DNA of 64,000 nt from Lonicera japonica (lineage: Eukaryota > Streptophyta > Magnoliopsida > Dipsacales > Caprifoliaceae): the NCBI GenBank assembly GCA_021464415.1, contig CM038468.1:35142969-35206968 (forward strand). Reading direction: 5' to 3'. Below, in pieces: positions 21,266 through 33,016 of the stretch. The position numbers were made by a program, and so were the translations under genes. The notes below the pieces were generated by a model, which was not told the DNA's origin, did no database searches, and was given only the letters and a program-made list of their open reading frames with translations. The number at the start of each line of letters is the position of its first letter. Positions within the stretch are counted from its first letter, which is position 1.

Positions 21266-24200
21266 TCAACTCAAACTCAACGCATAACCGAACTTCCCTT
21301 CAAGCGAAGACATATGTAGAGCCCTTCTACTTGCTTTATCTTTCTTGATTTCGACCAGCCTATCATAAACACACCACGGAAAACTAATAAAATGATCACG
21401 GCCCATTTCCTCATTGTATCGTCCCCAATAACTTGGATGATATGTAGCATAGTAACAAGCCGATGCTTTTGCATAAAGATCATCATCATCATAATCAGAA
21501 TCAGAATCTGCTTCCATCCCTTTGTAGTTAAACCAAGTCCTAACTTCCTTCCTCAAGGCCCTCACAGCATCACCAACAGCTTTTGCCTCCTTTCTCCCGT
21601 CAAAAAATTTTGACATGTTCATTATACTACCGCTAAGTATCTCGGCCTCAGTTTTAATGCCGTAGTAATCCATTAGGTTTCCCAACTTGTAATCATATCG
21701 ACTTTTGAAATCAAAAGCATCATCAATGTAATCCTCATAACCATCTACTTCCATTTCGGGGTCATATGAACGATTTGCCACTTCCCTCGTGAAGGATTTG
21801 ATGGAGCTTGTGGGTGGTACAATGTCTTTCACCTCTCGGAAAAGCTTTCCAATCACACGTTCTGAAACATAAGTTATTTTGTCGGGCTTTTCCATGAAAT
21901 CTGGATATTCTTTGGGCCGCAAATCGTGTGGTATTATAGCTGGAACACCGGTCTTTGGGAAGTCAACAGCAATTGACGATAGTTTTGCAAGCTCTAGACA
22001 AGGTTCGCTTCTTGCTCTGTGAGGTTCCTTGTCTGTGAAGACGGTGTGCGCATTTCCAATGATTCCTAAGTTGTCATTGACTATATAGTCGACGAAATAC
22101 TTCTCAACTTCCTGCAGTACAAAGGAAGGATGAATCAAGATACAGGATCTCAAGGTGGGTTTGACTACAACATTTTCTGATGAAATTTTGGTAAATTTTG
22201 GAATATGAGTACTTTATATTTGGACTTAGAGCAATCACATAGTCTTCAAATTTAAAGTCCTCCCAATTTCTAATGTATTTCTATTAGGATTCTTACAAAA
22301 ATCTCCGTTTTCATTTTTTGTGAACTCACCATAATTCTTCTACCAACAATTTATTATATTTCTATAAAGTACTAATTTATTTAATTACTGCCATATCAAT
22401 TACGAATATTTGCTGGGGGTGGTATTCTTACTAAATTTATAGATACCTTATTTATTTATTTATTTATATTAGCTTTTAAGTTAGAAGTTAGATTGCTTTA
22501 GATTCAAGAGGAGTTAATGAAGCTTGAGTAGGATTGAATTAGTGCGCTATAAATAAAGCACAAGTTTGTGCTTTTGTTTTTCCTTTCAATGTTAATAAAT
22601 ATTCTTCAATTACTCTGCAATTTATTTTTATGCACAGTACATAAAATTCGCCTACTGAATTATGTGGTTTGTCAAAATACCAAATTTTGTTAGAAGTTCA
22701 AAAATTCTTCTACTATATGTATTGTTTATAATATCAAAACTATGCTTCGATAAATTCTTCAATTATGTGTATTGTTTATAATATCGTCTTGTTTATTCAA
22801 AGCACGATATTCATATATAATTGTTTTCCATTACAAGTCAATAACTTTTAGAAAAGCAATCTAATTTGCGTTTATAATTGTAACTGTAATTATTTTTTTC
22901 CTTCAATTTATATGTAATTATAGTTAACTTAATTCATATTTTTGTGAATCGCCACAGTCATGTGCAACGCACGTGCACTATGACTAGTAATAGATAAAAT
23001 AGGAATTCACAAAATAGCTTCAACATATAATATTGAAAGAACTGTACCTCTATGGTAACATCATGATCCAACAGCTGAATTGGTGCTGGGGTATAATCCA
23101 TGGGTTCATCTTGCTGAGGCGGAATTAGATCAGGGTCCCAACAAACGAAGTAAACGTCTCCATCCAAATCACTTCCTGAACATTCATTTGGATGAGGCCT
23201 GTTGTTGAAATTCAATTAGTGTCAGAAATAATGTTCTTACAAGTATAATGAATATGTGTTTGTCACATTAATTGCATAGTTTTTGGTGTAGAACATGAAA
23301 TATAGTTGACTCTATTCGACTTAAAAAGAAGAGATAGCAGTAGTTCTCATAACAAAATCACAACAAATGAGGATATGAATTCAAGAATCGAGTTTTACCT
23401 TATTCCTTTTTGAGGGAAAACAACACAGTCCGCCATATGGTGCAAAGCCGGCACATCAACAGCCTTTAAGATACGAATATCACCAGGGTGCAAGCACGGG
23501 TTTTTAGCAACAACAACATTCCCAACAACAATCTTACACTGGTCCGAGCCACTTTTGTTGGACAAAAGAAGCGGGTCATTGCAAAAAGCCCCATGTCCAG
23601 CACCAGAAAGTTGCACAAACACCTGTCCGTACTCTAAGATTCTGGTCTCATCTAGGCATCCCATCACGGCTCTTCCTCTCAGAACAAATATCCTTGTTTT
23701 AGTACGCAATTTCAGCAACTTCGATGCTCGAAAAACTTGCAACATCATTGAAAGGAAAGGTTCACAATCAGGCTTGTAACCGCATGTAAGCAGTTCCTTG
23801 AGAATGTCAGTGTTCTCTCCGGGAGCCATTAGGTCTAAGGCCTCTTGTGCTTTTAACGAGTCTTTTAGGATAGTATTGAGCTGATCTACTGCTTCATTTT
23901 GCTTTCTCTCAAAGACCCAATCTGGAACCCCAAGGGTCGATAAAAGCGCGATGAGCTGGCGATTCAGATAACAAGCCTGATATTTGCTCGATGCCAGCAC
24001 ATCTAGTTTTATGTTTTTAGAATCATACTTACACATGCTATTTCTTAATGACAATTTCTTCGATGAAGTGGGATCCACAGCAACAACGCCTTTGTACCCA
24101 CCATATCGAATCTGAAAGGCAGATGGAGTAGTCTTAAACTTGCATTTTTTGGCAACTCTCTTGGCAAAGTCAGCAGAAATTTTTCCAATGCCGTCAGAGA

Positions 24201-27156
24201 AAACATATTTTGTTCCATCTGTTGTAACCGTTACATCTGGGATGATTTCAATCTGGTGACGAGGAACACTCAGAGACTCTGTTGAAGAACCAAAAGATTG
24301 ACCGAGCCTAGCAGCATATTTTGCCACGTTTTTTATCTGATGAAAATCACCCATCCATGCTCTTATGTCAGAGGCACTAAGCCCTGGTCTTGAAGCAAAC
24401 ATCCATGCAGAATTATCGCGTAACTGACTTGATGAAAAGGCAAGAAAATCAAACTTCTTATCGCCAATAACAATGCCATTTCCAAGAACCAACAATATCC
24501 TCTTATGGATGCCAGTTTCCTGACCTGCAGTAGCTGTTCGTGGCAATAAATCAGATGAATACAATTTACCCAATTCCTCATCAACGAAAGAAATGCGAAG
24601 AAAATTGTCGATATCCTCAGAATAATGGCGTAGTACGCGATTAGACACATTAACCTCTGGACCGCAAAAATAAACTTTGCACGGGGTGACTTGAACCCTT
24701 CGAACATAGACCAATCCATCATCTAATGCAATAGCAGGTGATCCAGGATGTTTCGCAGATTTGCGGTGCATTAGATATTGTTCCTTGAGCCACCTTGCAG
24801 GTTCATAGCAACAATCTTTTGAATGATAAAGTTTCTCTAGAGCGTGTTCGATGTATGCAATATTTATTCGTTGCGGATCAACCAACCGGAAAAAACTGGC
24901 ATCAAGTACTGGTCCAGGAATACAGCCATTTTGAACCAGTGAACAGATCTTAAACACAAGGTTGTATGGCAACTCGAGTCCGTCGGGAGGACCCACAATG
25001 GGAACTAGATCCAATTTCTTGGCAAAAGACGAAGCAGGCTCCAAAGTGAATTGGCTTTCACTTTCTTTATAGTAAGGAAAGTTTTCACGGAAGTTTGGAA
25101 GCTTAACATTGCATGGAAGCTCCAAACAACAATGAGAAGATTGCCCGATGGAGTATGATGAAGTGAAATCAGTTGTCCTCACCCATTGATCATCTCGAAC
25201 TTCTTTAAAATAGCTGAAATTATATTCTTCAGATTTCTCATAGATCCGAGGAGCACCATACAGCTGGATCAAGGAAGAAAATGAAACCGATGTATGTTAA
25301 AACTCTATCTCGAGTAGCATATATCAAAACAACATAATAACATTAACATCATTGCTTGCCAACGTACAACAATATAGAAAACTTCTATAATTTTTAATAA
25401 ATGGAACTAGGCACGAAACATTTGGCTCATGCTATCTTATGCTTCATAAATGCTTTACAAATCTAAATCCCAACATCTATTACAAATAAAAAAGGGCGAA
25501 ATGGCAAATTATTATAACGGATTTTTGCCCTTTTACCACTCTCGGCGTCCATCTTTTCTTGTGACCAATCGTAAAATTGATGTCAATTAGGTCCAACTAT
25601 TACCTCCCGTTAAAAAACCAAATGGAAAACTAAATTTATCTACAAAAATGACCAACAACTTTTGATGTATTTACACAAACCACCCCTAATTTTTTAATTT
25701 TATATTCTTTCTATTTACAAATAACATCCTTGTACAAAAATCCTTCAATTTATTCCCCTTTAGATTAAATTATCTTACACTCAAGTCTCTTTTCTTTAAT
25801 TTAAAAGATTTCTGTGGTTATTGTTTTTGGGTTAAGTGTAAAAGAGCACAAAACATAAAGCAAAATTTTCAAATAATTAAATTAATTAACATTCAAAGGC
25901 AATTAAAATTTGACTAAAGACAAACACCATAAAATCAATATAAAATATCAATTTCAATTTGCTAGTACTGTTAAAATCCATTGTAACTGCCCTTTTTCAC
26001 AAAATTAAGAGATTGTTTTTTTTTTTTTGCTAATTTACAGAAAAAGTTATTTTCAAATGACAACTTTTTTTATTCCTTGAGGGACAAAAAATAAGCCCTC
26101 CTAAGAAAAAATTATAGAAAAAGAATGATTTAATATAATAATAAAAAAGAAGCCCTCAAAATAAAATTTCCAGTGATCAAGTTGTGCAAACTTCATTCAA
26201 CTTTGATGTACCAGTCAAAAGATTAGGAAACAACTGAACCGTGTGTTTGTTCCTTTTCTTTTTTTAATTCAAGCATGCTTGATTTTTCTGTTTTTTGTTT
26301 GAAACAAGAAAAATTAATCTAAAGGAGAATAAATTGAAGGGTTCCGGTAAAAGGGTGGTCTCTGCGAATACATAGAATATAAAATTAAAAAGTTAGGAGT
26401 GGTTTGTGTAAATACATTAAAGGTTGGGGGTAGTTTCTGTAAATAAATTTAGTTTTCCGTTAGATCTTTTAACGGAAGGTAACGGATGGACCTAATCAAC
26501 AGCAATTACAAAGTGATTGATCGTAAAAAAATTTGGATAATGACAAAGTAATAGATGCAGCTTTATGCAACAAACAAGATGATCCAAACAATCAGATAAT
26601 TAAATAGGCAAAATGACAAAAAAATAATCAGGATTACCTGAATGATGAGAAACTTGGAATTAAGTCGGCGTGGACAACATAGCTCAATCTGCCAAATGCT
26701 TTCATAGAAGAGCTCAAGCTTGTACTCATTCCCGTTATGTGGAAAGAAGAAGTAGAATTTTCTCAATCCAAAGCCAAATCTCACAGAAACATCTGCCTTT
26801 TTCCAGAGCACTGCAAATTTATCCGCCGAGACCTGGCATCCAAAATGGAGGCCTATACTTTCCATGGAATTCACAAATGTTTTAGGCTTCCTCACGAGAT
26901 CGTGTAGTTTTTCCCTGGCCTTCAAATAAGAAGACCCATACCACAGGTCCTTTGATAGAGCCAAGGATATAATATCCTCAGCACTTTCGCTGGTTGTGAA
27001 TTGAACTTCTGCACATGTTCTTGACCCTTCTTTCTTGGGCTGCTTAACCTCCAAAGCATATACAGTTCCATGGCCTGTATGTCCCTCCAAAAGCGCCGTA
27101 ACTTCTTCGGCTGACACCATGTGAGGAAATCCATACACCTGAATTGACTTACCCAT
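21266..27156 (-). CDS. RDR1: RNA-dependent RNA polymerase 1
   Basis: Four coding exons on the minus strand: 26638-27156, 23399-25263, 23048-23198 and 21266-22111. All have GT-AG edges and consistent phases, giving about 1126 residues, the normal size for plant RDR1. The N-terminus reads MGKSIQVYGFP and AEVQFTT, the RNA-binding (RRM-like) domain of RDR1. GWQIEL-type and PFPHNG-type blocks follow, then YGGYKGVV and SDGIGKIS (RdRP domain, PF05183). The catalytic loop is DLDGD (residues 805-809), followed by YFVCWDPD. Exon 4 has AHTVFTD, AVDFPKTG, LRPKEYPDFM and ISFPWCVYD. It copies viral and aberrant RNAs into double-stranded RNA for DCL processing and is salicylate-inducible in other plants. 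I see no stop or frameshift. Introns are 1374, 200 and 936 bp; the first and possibly the third hold transposons. Confidence 0.93.
22951..22988 (+). mobile_element. Possible Helitron 3' end in RDR1 intron 3
   Basis: GTGCAACGCAC (22962-22972) folds into a small hairpin and is followed 11 bp later by CTAG|T (22984-22988). This is the hairpin-plus-CTRR ending of Helitrons. No matching A|TC start was pinned down within the intron. Confidence 0.3.
25560..26510. mobile_element. Long-TIR fold-back element in RDR1 intron 1
   Basis: Left arm (about 25565-25760) and right arm (about 26320-26505) are inverted copies. Shared blocks are CAATTAGGTCC, CTCCCGTTAAAA, GGAAAACTAAATTTAT, GTATTTACACAAACCAC, TTTTTAATTTTATATTC and CTTCAATTTATTC. 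No transposase. Its class (MULE- or Snabo-like) and target duplication are undetermined. It fills most of the 1374-bp intron, so unspliced RDR1 RNA could form a hairpin of about 200 bp. Confidence 0.7.
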
Positions 27157-27487
27157 CCAGCTGAGAACAGTGATTCCAACTGCAGATTCATCATAACAAC
27201 ATTAAATATTTCGCCAAGAGAAACACCAAACTCAATGAAAACGTAAGTTTACTTGGAATTGGCATCAAGCAGTAACAGTCAATATGAAAATAAGTGGAAA
27301 TAATAATCCTTGTTTAGGCCTTGAGTTAATTGATTATGGTAGTGGTTCTTAATTAACATAGATGAATCGTTAACGCAATCGAAGCAACAACACACTATGC
27401 TTGTAGTCTAGGAATAACCAGAAAGAAAACAAAGACATCCTTCTTTCGTTCCTGGAATAACATTCCGAAGGAACATTCAGAAAGAGG
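27157..27487 (-). promoter_or_regulatory. RDR1: RDR1 5' leader next to the start codon
   Basis: The minus strand just before ATG 27156 reads CTGCAG|TTGGAATC, so 27180 could be the acceptor of a 5' UTR intron (a second AG lies at TTCTCAG). No upstream coding exon is visible. The copia element begins at 27493, only 337 bp from the ATG. Confidence 0.4.
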
Positions 27488-27492
27488 AAACG

Positions 27493-27693
27493 TGTTGGAA
27501 TATAAATCGTATATTTGGTTTCCTTATTCAAATAGGACCCTTCCTTGATTCGGATTGTATAGTCTCCATAATTGTATTCTTTCCTTATAGTAGTTTCCTA
27601 GTCTAATTAGTCTTCCTCCTATATATATTGTAATGTACAGCAGGATTCAATATACAAAAATATATAGAAATTCCCCTAACTCTGATTTCTACA
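27493..27693 (+). repeat. 5' LTR of copia element
   Basis: 201 bp with TATATATATTG (27632) as probable promoter. Identical to the 3' copy apart from one A/G difference (TGTAATGTA against TGTAGTGTA). Confidence 0.95.
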
Positions 27694-27705
27694 TGGTATC
27701 AGAGG
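27694..27705 (+). promoter_or_regulatory. Copia primer-binding site
   Basis: TGGTATCAGAGG, complementary to the 3' end of initiator Met tRNA, directly abuts the 5' LTR. Confidence 0.9.
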
Positions 27706-27757
27706 ATGCGATCCTACACCACGCTCATATTTTTCTGCATATTCGTATTGCCTTTTT

Positions 27758-29542
27758 GTGAGGACTCCTGCGTATTCAAACCAAAACCAAACCCATATTG
27801 ATCATGACCACCGAAAGAACCGAAATCGCTCAAACACCCACCCCCCATATTATTGTCCAGCAAGACAATTCTCCGTTCCCATCGGAGTCATATTGGATGA
27901 TACGAACTACCCGTTATGGTCTCAGTTGATGGAGATGCGTATCAGTGCACAAAAGAGGGCTGGCTATCTTACTGGCGAAACGACGAAACCGGCCAAAGGG
28001 GATCCAGATCTGGGTACCTGGGTCACCGAAAACAATCAAGTAAAGAGTTGGCTGATTGACTCGATGAGTCCCTCTTTGATGCAGCGTTTTATCCGCCTTC
28101 CCACAGCCACAGAAATTTGTGAGGCTGTCTCAAAAACATTCTATGATGGTGGTGATGAGACCCTCCTGTTTGAATTAAATCAGCGCTCTTTCTCCACCAA
28201 ACAAGATGGTCGACCTCTACCGACTTACTATAATGAGCTCGTTGCCATCTTTCAAGAGATTGATCACCGAACTACATCAAGGGACGACACCGTTGAAGGA
28301 ATAGTATTGTTACACTCGGCAATGAGTCGCCTGCGCGTACATATTTTCTTAAGTGGGCTTGACCATGATTTTGATCAAGTTCAAGGCGAAATTCTACGTA
28401 AAGAGCCTAAGTTGGATCTCGAAGGTGCGTATGCATATGTACAAAGAGAGTACCAACAGAAGTAGACAATGGGTGGAGCTTGGCAAGATAACTCGGTTAT
28501 GCTAGCATCTCGGTCAACTGCAGCACCGCATTCCTCGAAGAATCGTACCAATCAGTCTTTGAGCAAATCCGGTGGATTTGTGTGCACTCATTGTGGTGAA
28601 ACAGGTCACTCTAAACAACGTTGTTATGAAATTATTGGTTATCCAGAATGGTGGGATTTTAATAAAAAGCCGAGGAAGAATATTAGTGGGCAGGCAATGT
28701 TACTTGGCACCACGGAGGATCACTCATCACCAACGGCTAATATCGTCAGCACAGGTATGGTGGGTAAGGTTCCAGTACTTTCTAAGAATAGTTCGTGGAT
28801 CATTGATACAGGTGCAACAGATCACATAACTCGGGATGCCGGTCAATTAGAGTCCTTCCACCCCTCTCGCCAAACCATTATTTCCACAGCTAATGGTGGA
28901 ACTTGTCCTATTACAGGAGAAGGATCCATTATGTTATCAAATACCCTTAATTTAGATACTGTGCTTGTTGTTCCATCTCTTGAACATAATTTATTATCAA
29001 TCAGTCAAATTACTTCCGCACTCTCAAGTACTGTGACGTTCTGGCCATTTTTTTGTCTCTTTCAGGACATTTTGACTTAAAGGACTCTTGGTTATGGTGT
29101 TAGACGGGGTAAACTTTACTATCTGGAGTTGAGATCTGATATCGGACAAGTGAATAATGTGAGCACTAAAGCATCAGCACACGAGACCATTTGGTTATGG
29201 CACCGTAGATTAGGACATTTGTCATTTGATTATCTTAGAAAATTGAAACCGCATTTGTTTTCCAATTTTAATAAGATGCATTTTAAGTGTGAAATTTGTG
29301 AACTGGCTAAAAGCCACCGTATTCCATATGTTCCTAGTATGAATAAAAGTTTTGAACCTTTTGCCATCATTCATTCTGATGTTTGGGGTCCTGCTAAGAT
29401 TCCATCTTTATCTCGAGCTCACTACTTTGTTACCTTTATTGATGAATGTACGCGTATGATGTGGGTCTTGTTACTTCATAAAAAGAGTGAAGTGTTTTGT
29501 GCATTTCAAAAATTCTTTCAAATGGTAAATACCCAATACTAG
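27758..29542 (+). pseudogene. Copia gag, protease and integrase N-terminus, with nonsense codons
   Basis: Residues from 27890 read DDTNYPLWSQLMEM, the start of a UBN2-type gag. A zinc knuckle CTHCGETGHSKQRC (28583-28624) follows, then protease motif IIDTGATDH (28798-28826) and the GAG-pre-integrase block WLWHRRLGHLSFDYL with CEICELAKSHR (29192-29321). IIHSDVWGP supplies the first integrase Asp. In-frame stops occur at 28463-28465 and after QDILT (about 29078), and the frame ends at 29540-29542 just where the integrase core should continue. The products would build the particle, cleave the polyprotein and integrate cDNA. Confidence 0.85.
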
Positions 29543-30150
29543 AGGCCGATTCCTTCCCGCGTTGTTGATTTTCAAACACCGCAGCAAAAACTAGAATCCC
29601 TCCTCTCTGTACCCCATCAACCCAACCTTGAGCCTCGAATATTCGGGTGTACTGTGTATGTCCATATCCCTAAGGTTTTACGAAGTAAACTTGATCCCTG
29701 TGTAAAAAGGTGTATATTTGTCGGCTATTCAGACATTCAAAAGGGATATAGGTGCTATGATCCGCACATGAGGAAGCTGCATATTACACTCGACGCATCA
29801 TTCCATGAATCACAGCCATAGTACAAAGGTCCTTATCTTCAGGAGGAGAGCTTGAATGAAGAGAATGTTGACGTCTTTACCAACCTCGACTCCTTAACTG
29901 ATTTGCCAATTGTCGATCTCCATGAAAGTACTGCCGATATCCCGAATCTTGGTAGGAGTACCGAACCACCAAAAACTAGTACTGACCTATCAAATATTGA
30001 AGAGAGAGAAGTATTCTCTCAAGTAGAACAATTAGGTGAAGCGCTAAGCCGAGAAGACAGCCCAACAATGCCAACTGAAGAATTGCTTACGTCAACACCA
30101 TTAACCAATTAGTCAACTCAAAATGCTCCTCCTCAGGTATTTTTGATCCC
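29543..30150 (+). pseudogene. Copia integrase C-terminal remnant and linker
   Basis: After the stop the frame resumes as PQQKLESLLSVPHQPNLEPR and FGCTVYVHIPK (29643-29675), the region after the integrase core. The second catalytic Asp and the Glu of the DDE triad are missing, so roughly 100 codons are deleted at about 29540. Further breaks lie at 29818-29820 (TAG) and 30110-30112, with a frameshift before 30151. Confidence 0.75.
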
Positions 30151-31881
30151 ATGATTCCCGAAATATCTCAAAATAATACAACTCCTAGGTACCCCCAGAG
30201 AACAAATAAGGGAGTTCCCAAGAAATTTTATGAACTTGACCCAAACGCTAAAGCTAAGTACCTGATTAGCAATTACGTGTCATCTCGAGAATTGTCTAAA
30301 TCGCTTGCATATACTGTTAATCAATTATCTACTGTATCTATTCCTAGTAACGTGCAGGATGCCTTATCAGATCCAAAATGGAGAGAGGCTATGAATAAAG
30401 AGATGGAAGCGCTGCAAAAAACTAATACTTGGGAATTGGTTTCACTACCTAAAGTTCAAAAGACCATTGGGTGCCGTTGGGTGTACACTGTGAAACTCAC
30501 AGCCGATGGAAAAATTGACAGGTACAAAGCTCGGCTAGTAGCAAAAGGGTATACGCAGAAATATGGAGTGGATTATGGAGAGACGTTTGCACCAGTGGCT
30601 AAAATCAACACGATACGTATACTCATATCGATTGCTGTGAATCGCGATTGTCCCTTGCAACAACTTGATATAAAAAATGAGTTCCTGAATGGGGATTTAG
30701 AAGAAGAAGTTTACATGGAAGTTCCCCCTGGAGTAAATTCGAACCTTGTGCAAAGTGACGTGGTGTGCAAGTTAAAAAGGTCGCTATACGGGCTGAAGCA
30801 GTTTCCGAGGGCTTGGTTTGGGAAATTCTCCACAACCATGAAAGCATTCGGCTATAAACAGGGTAATTCCGATCACACTTTGTTCATCAAAAGGAAAGAC
30901 AGAAAAACCACTGCTTTGATCGTATATGTGGACGACATGGTACTAACCGGAGATGATCCAACCGAGATGAAATTATTAAAAGAGTATTTAGCTGAGAAAT
31001 TTGAAATAAAAGATCTCGGCCAACTAAAATATTTTTTGGGAATTGAAGTTGCCCGATCAAAAAAAGGGATTTCTCTCTCTCAAAGAAAGTATGTGCTCGA
31101 TCTTTTGACCGAAACCGGAATGCTTGATTGTAAGCCGGCTGAGACACCTATTGAAGCAAATCACAAGCTCAGTATGCTAGAAGACCATGTCCCGACCAAC
31201 AAAAGAAGGTATCAACGGTTGGTAGGTCGTTTGATTTACCTATCTCTCACGCGGCCAGATATAGCGTATGCGGTGAGTGTGATCAGTCAATTTATGCACT
31301 CGCCAAGCGAACAACATATGGGTGCTGTATATCGGGTTCTAAGATATCTGAAGGGTTCCCCATGGAAAGGCCTTTTGTTCTCAAAAACAGGTGAACTCGA
31401 AGTTAAGGGATATACAGACTCTGATTGGGCAGGGAATCAAGTAGACAGAAGGTCCACCTCGGGCTATTTTACCTTTGTGGAAGGAAATCTAGTCACATGG
31501 CGAAGCAAGAAGCAACCAGTTGTAGCGAGGTCCAGCGCTGAAGCTGAATTTCGAGGTATGGTGCTTGGCATGTGCGAATTATTGTGGGTCAAGAATGTGC
31601 TGAAAGAATTAGGAATCAAATACGATGGATCCATGCAATTATACTGTGATAACAAGTCGGCAATTGAGATAGCACACAACCCGGTACAACATGACCGAAC
31701 AAAGCATGTCGAAATTGATCGACATTTCATTAAAGAAAAGCTTGATGCAAAGATCATTCAATTTCCGTTTATCAAGTCCGAAGACCAGCTAGCTGATGTT
31801 CTTACGAAAGCTGTATGCGGAAGAGTCTTTCATGATGCCATTAACAAGTTGGGCATGATAAATATCTATGCTCCAACTTGA
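30151..31881 (+). pseudogene. Copia reverse transcriptase and RNase H, frame open
   Basis: 576-residue open frame. RT blocks: GCRWVYTVKL, RYKARLVAKGYTQ, ETFAPVAK, QLDIKNEFLNGDL (the usual NAF triplet reads NEF), LYGLKQFPRAW and YVDDMVLTGDD (30928-30960), the active site. RNase H: GYTDSDWAGN, RRSTSGYF, SSAEAEF and YCDNKSAIEIA. It copies RNA to DNA. The frame has no internal stop, but the element's integrase is deleted and this ORF has lost its link to gag, so it is classed with the broken element. It could work only if supplied with partners. Confidence 0.85.
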
Positions 31882-31888
31882 GAGGGAA

Positions 31889-32089
31889 TGTTGGAATATA
31901 AATCGTATATTTGGTTTCCTTATTCAAATAGGACCCTTCCTTGATTCGGATTGTATAGTCTCCATAATTGTATTCTTTCCTTATAGTAGTTTCCTAGTCT
32001 AATTAGTCTTCCTCCTATATATATTGTAGTGTACAGCAGGATTCAATATACAAAAATATATAGAAATTCCCCTAACTCTGATTTCTACA
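31889..32089 (+). repeat. 3' LTR of copia element
   Basis: 201 bp, preceded by the purine tract GAGAGGGA (31880-31887) and followed by the target duplication AAACG. Confidence 0.95.
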
Positions 32090-32094
32090 AAACG

Positions 32095-32880
32095 ATAACA
32101 CAGGTTGTTCTCGGTAGAGGTTAACTAATAAATTTAACTGCAAGTCGTCAAAATGAACTCTGTCTGAACCTAGATCACTTCATATTAAATCCGCCGGAAA
32201 AACAATCAAAAGTTTCACAGACAAATCCAAGTACTGAAGAATACTAATACCCCTAGCACCCATCTAAAATATTATAAAATTGCAAATAGAAAACCAAAAA
32301 TTTGATTCTTTTGGTTCTTAAATTAATGTCACAACAGAGCATTTTTTTTTCTTATGCCACGCAGAAAAAGAAAAAAGTACTCCTTTATCTACATTCTGTA
32401 CGTATTTCAGATCTTAGAACATTAGCTAGGCGAATTTTTTATCATCCTTGTACAGCTAAAAAGTTCACTCGAACCAATGATCTCTACCTCAAATGGCATG
32501 ATCGTCGAGTCTTCACATGAGTGAGTAAGGTTCAAACTCCGTCGGCGGCAATTAAATGGAGTGTCATGTCAATTGATTAATCTCCTAGGAGATGGTGATG
32601 CAGGTATGACAAATCCAAAGTGAAATCAAGTCTTCCAAGAGGAGCTTGAGTAACCCCGTCAAACACAATTTCAAATCCGGATAGTTTAATTGGAAATCGC
32701 TACCCATTTGTGTAACTTATTACGATTTCTTAATAAAAATTTCCGTCAACTTGACGAAACTAATAAAGTTTAGAATAAATTTTATTGAAACAGCAGAAAA
32801 CACAAAAATGGAAGTTAAACAAGCAACTCAGTTAAGCAAAAACAACAAATACATTTGAATTCAGACAGAAAACAGAGTAA
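32095..32880. other. DNA between copia element and candidate RDR1 first exon
   Basis: No ORF of interest and no clear repeat. If the 5' UTR intron model is right, this is intron sequence of RDR1. Confidence 0.4.
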
Positions 32881-32904
32881 AAAATGCAATAGAGAGAATC
32901 TAAC

Positions 32905-33016
32905 CGAAAGCAGAAGAAGACTTGAATTGAACTGATGTTACTCTCTTCTTGGTTTCAATTTCTTGTAAGTGAATGACTTTTTTTTTTTACCTTTTTTTTC
33001 TTTTTCTTTATATAGC
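32905..33016 (-). promoter_or_regulatory. Candidate RDR1 core promoter and noncoding first exon
   Basis: On the minus strand CTATATAAAG (33016-33007) is a good TATA box, followed by a purine-rich leader and a possible splice donor CG|GTTAGA (32905/32904). Pairing it with the acceptor at 27180 would make a 5' UTR intron of about 5.7 kb that contains the copia element (about 1.1 kb without it). Inference only; no transcript is available. Confidence 0.35.

Larger units (their letters stand above)
27493..32089 (+). mobile_element. Ty1/copia retrotransposon, 4.6 kb, recent but defective
   Basis: Both LTRs are 201 bp (TGTTGG...CTACA) and differ at one position by eye. They are flanked by an exact 5-bp duplication AAACG (27488-27492 and 32090-32094). 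A primer site TGGTATCAGAGG (27694) matches the initiator Met tRNA, and the purine tract GAGAGGGA precedes the 3' LTR. Gene order gag, protease, integrase, RT, RNase H is that of copia. Stops in gag, a deletion in integrase and a frameshift make it non-autonomous. It lies in the antisense direction, upstream of RDR1. Confidence 0.95.

Noticed and set aside
22958..23048. RDR1 exon 3 extended beyond TIE into VQFFQYYML
   Set aside because: That is intron read-through after a good GT donor; exon 4 continues the family sequence in phase.
26563..26637. Hydrophobic tail after residue 173 of RDR1 looking like a membrane segment
   Set aside because: It follows the GTAATC donor and is intron 1.
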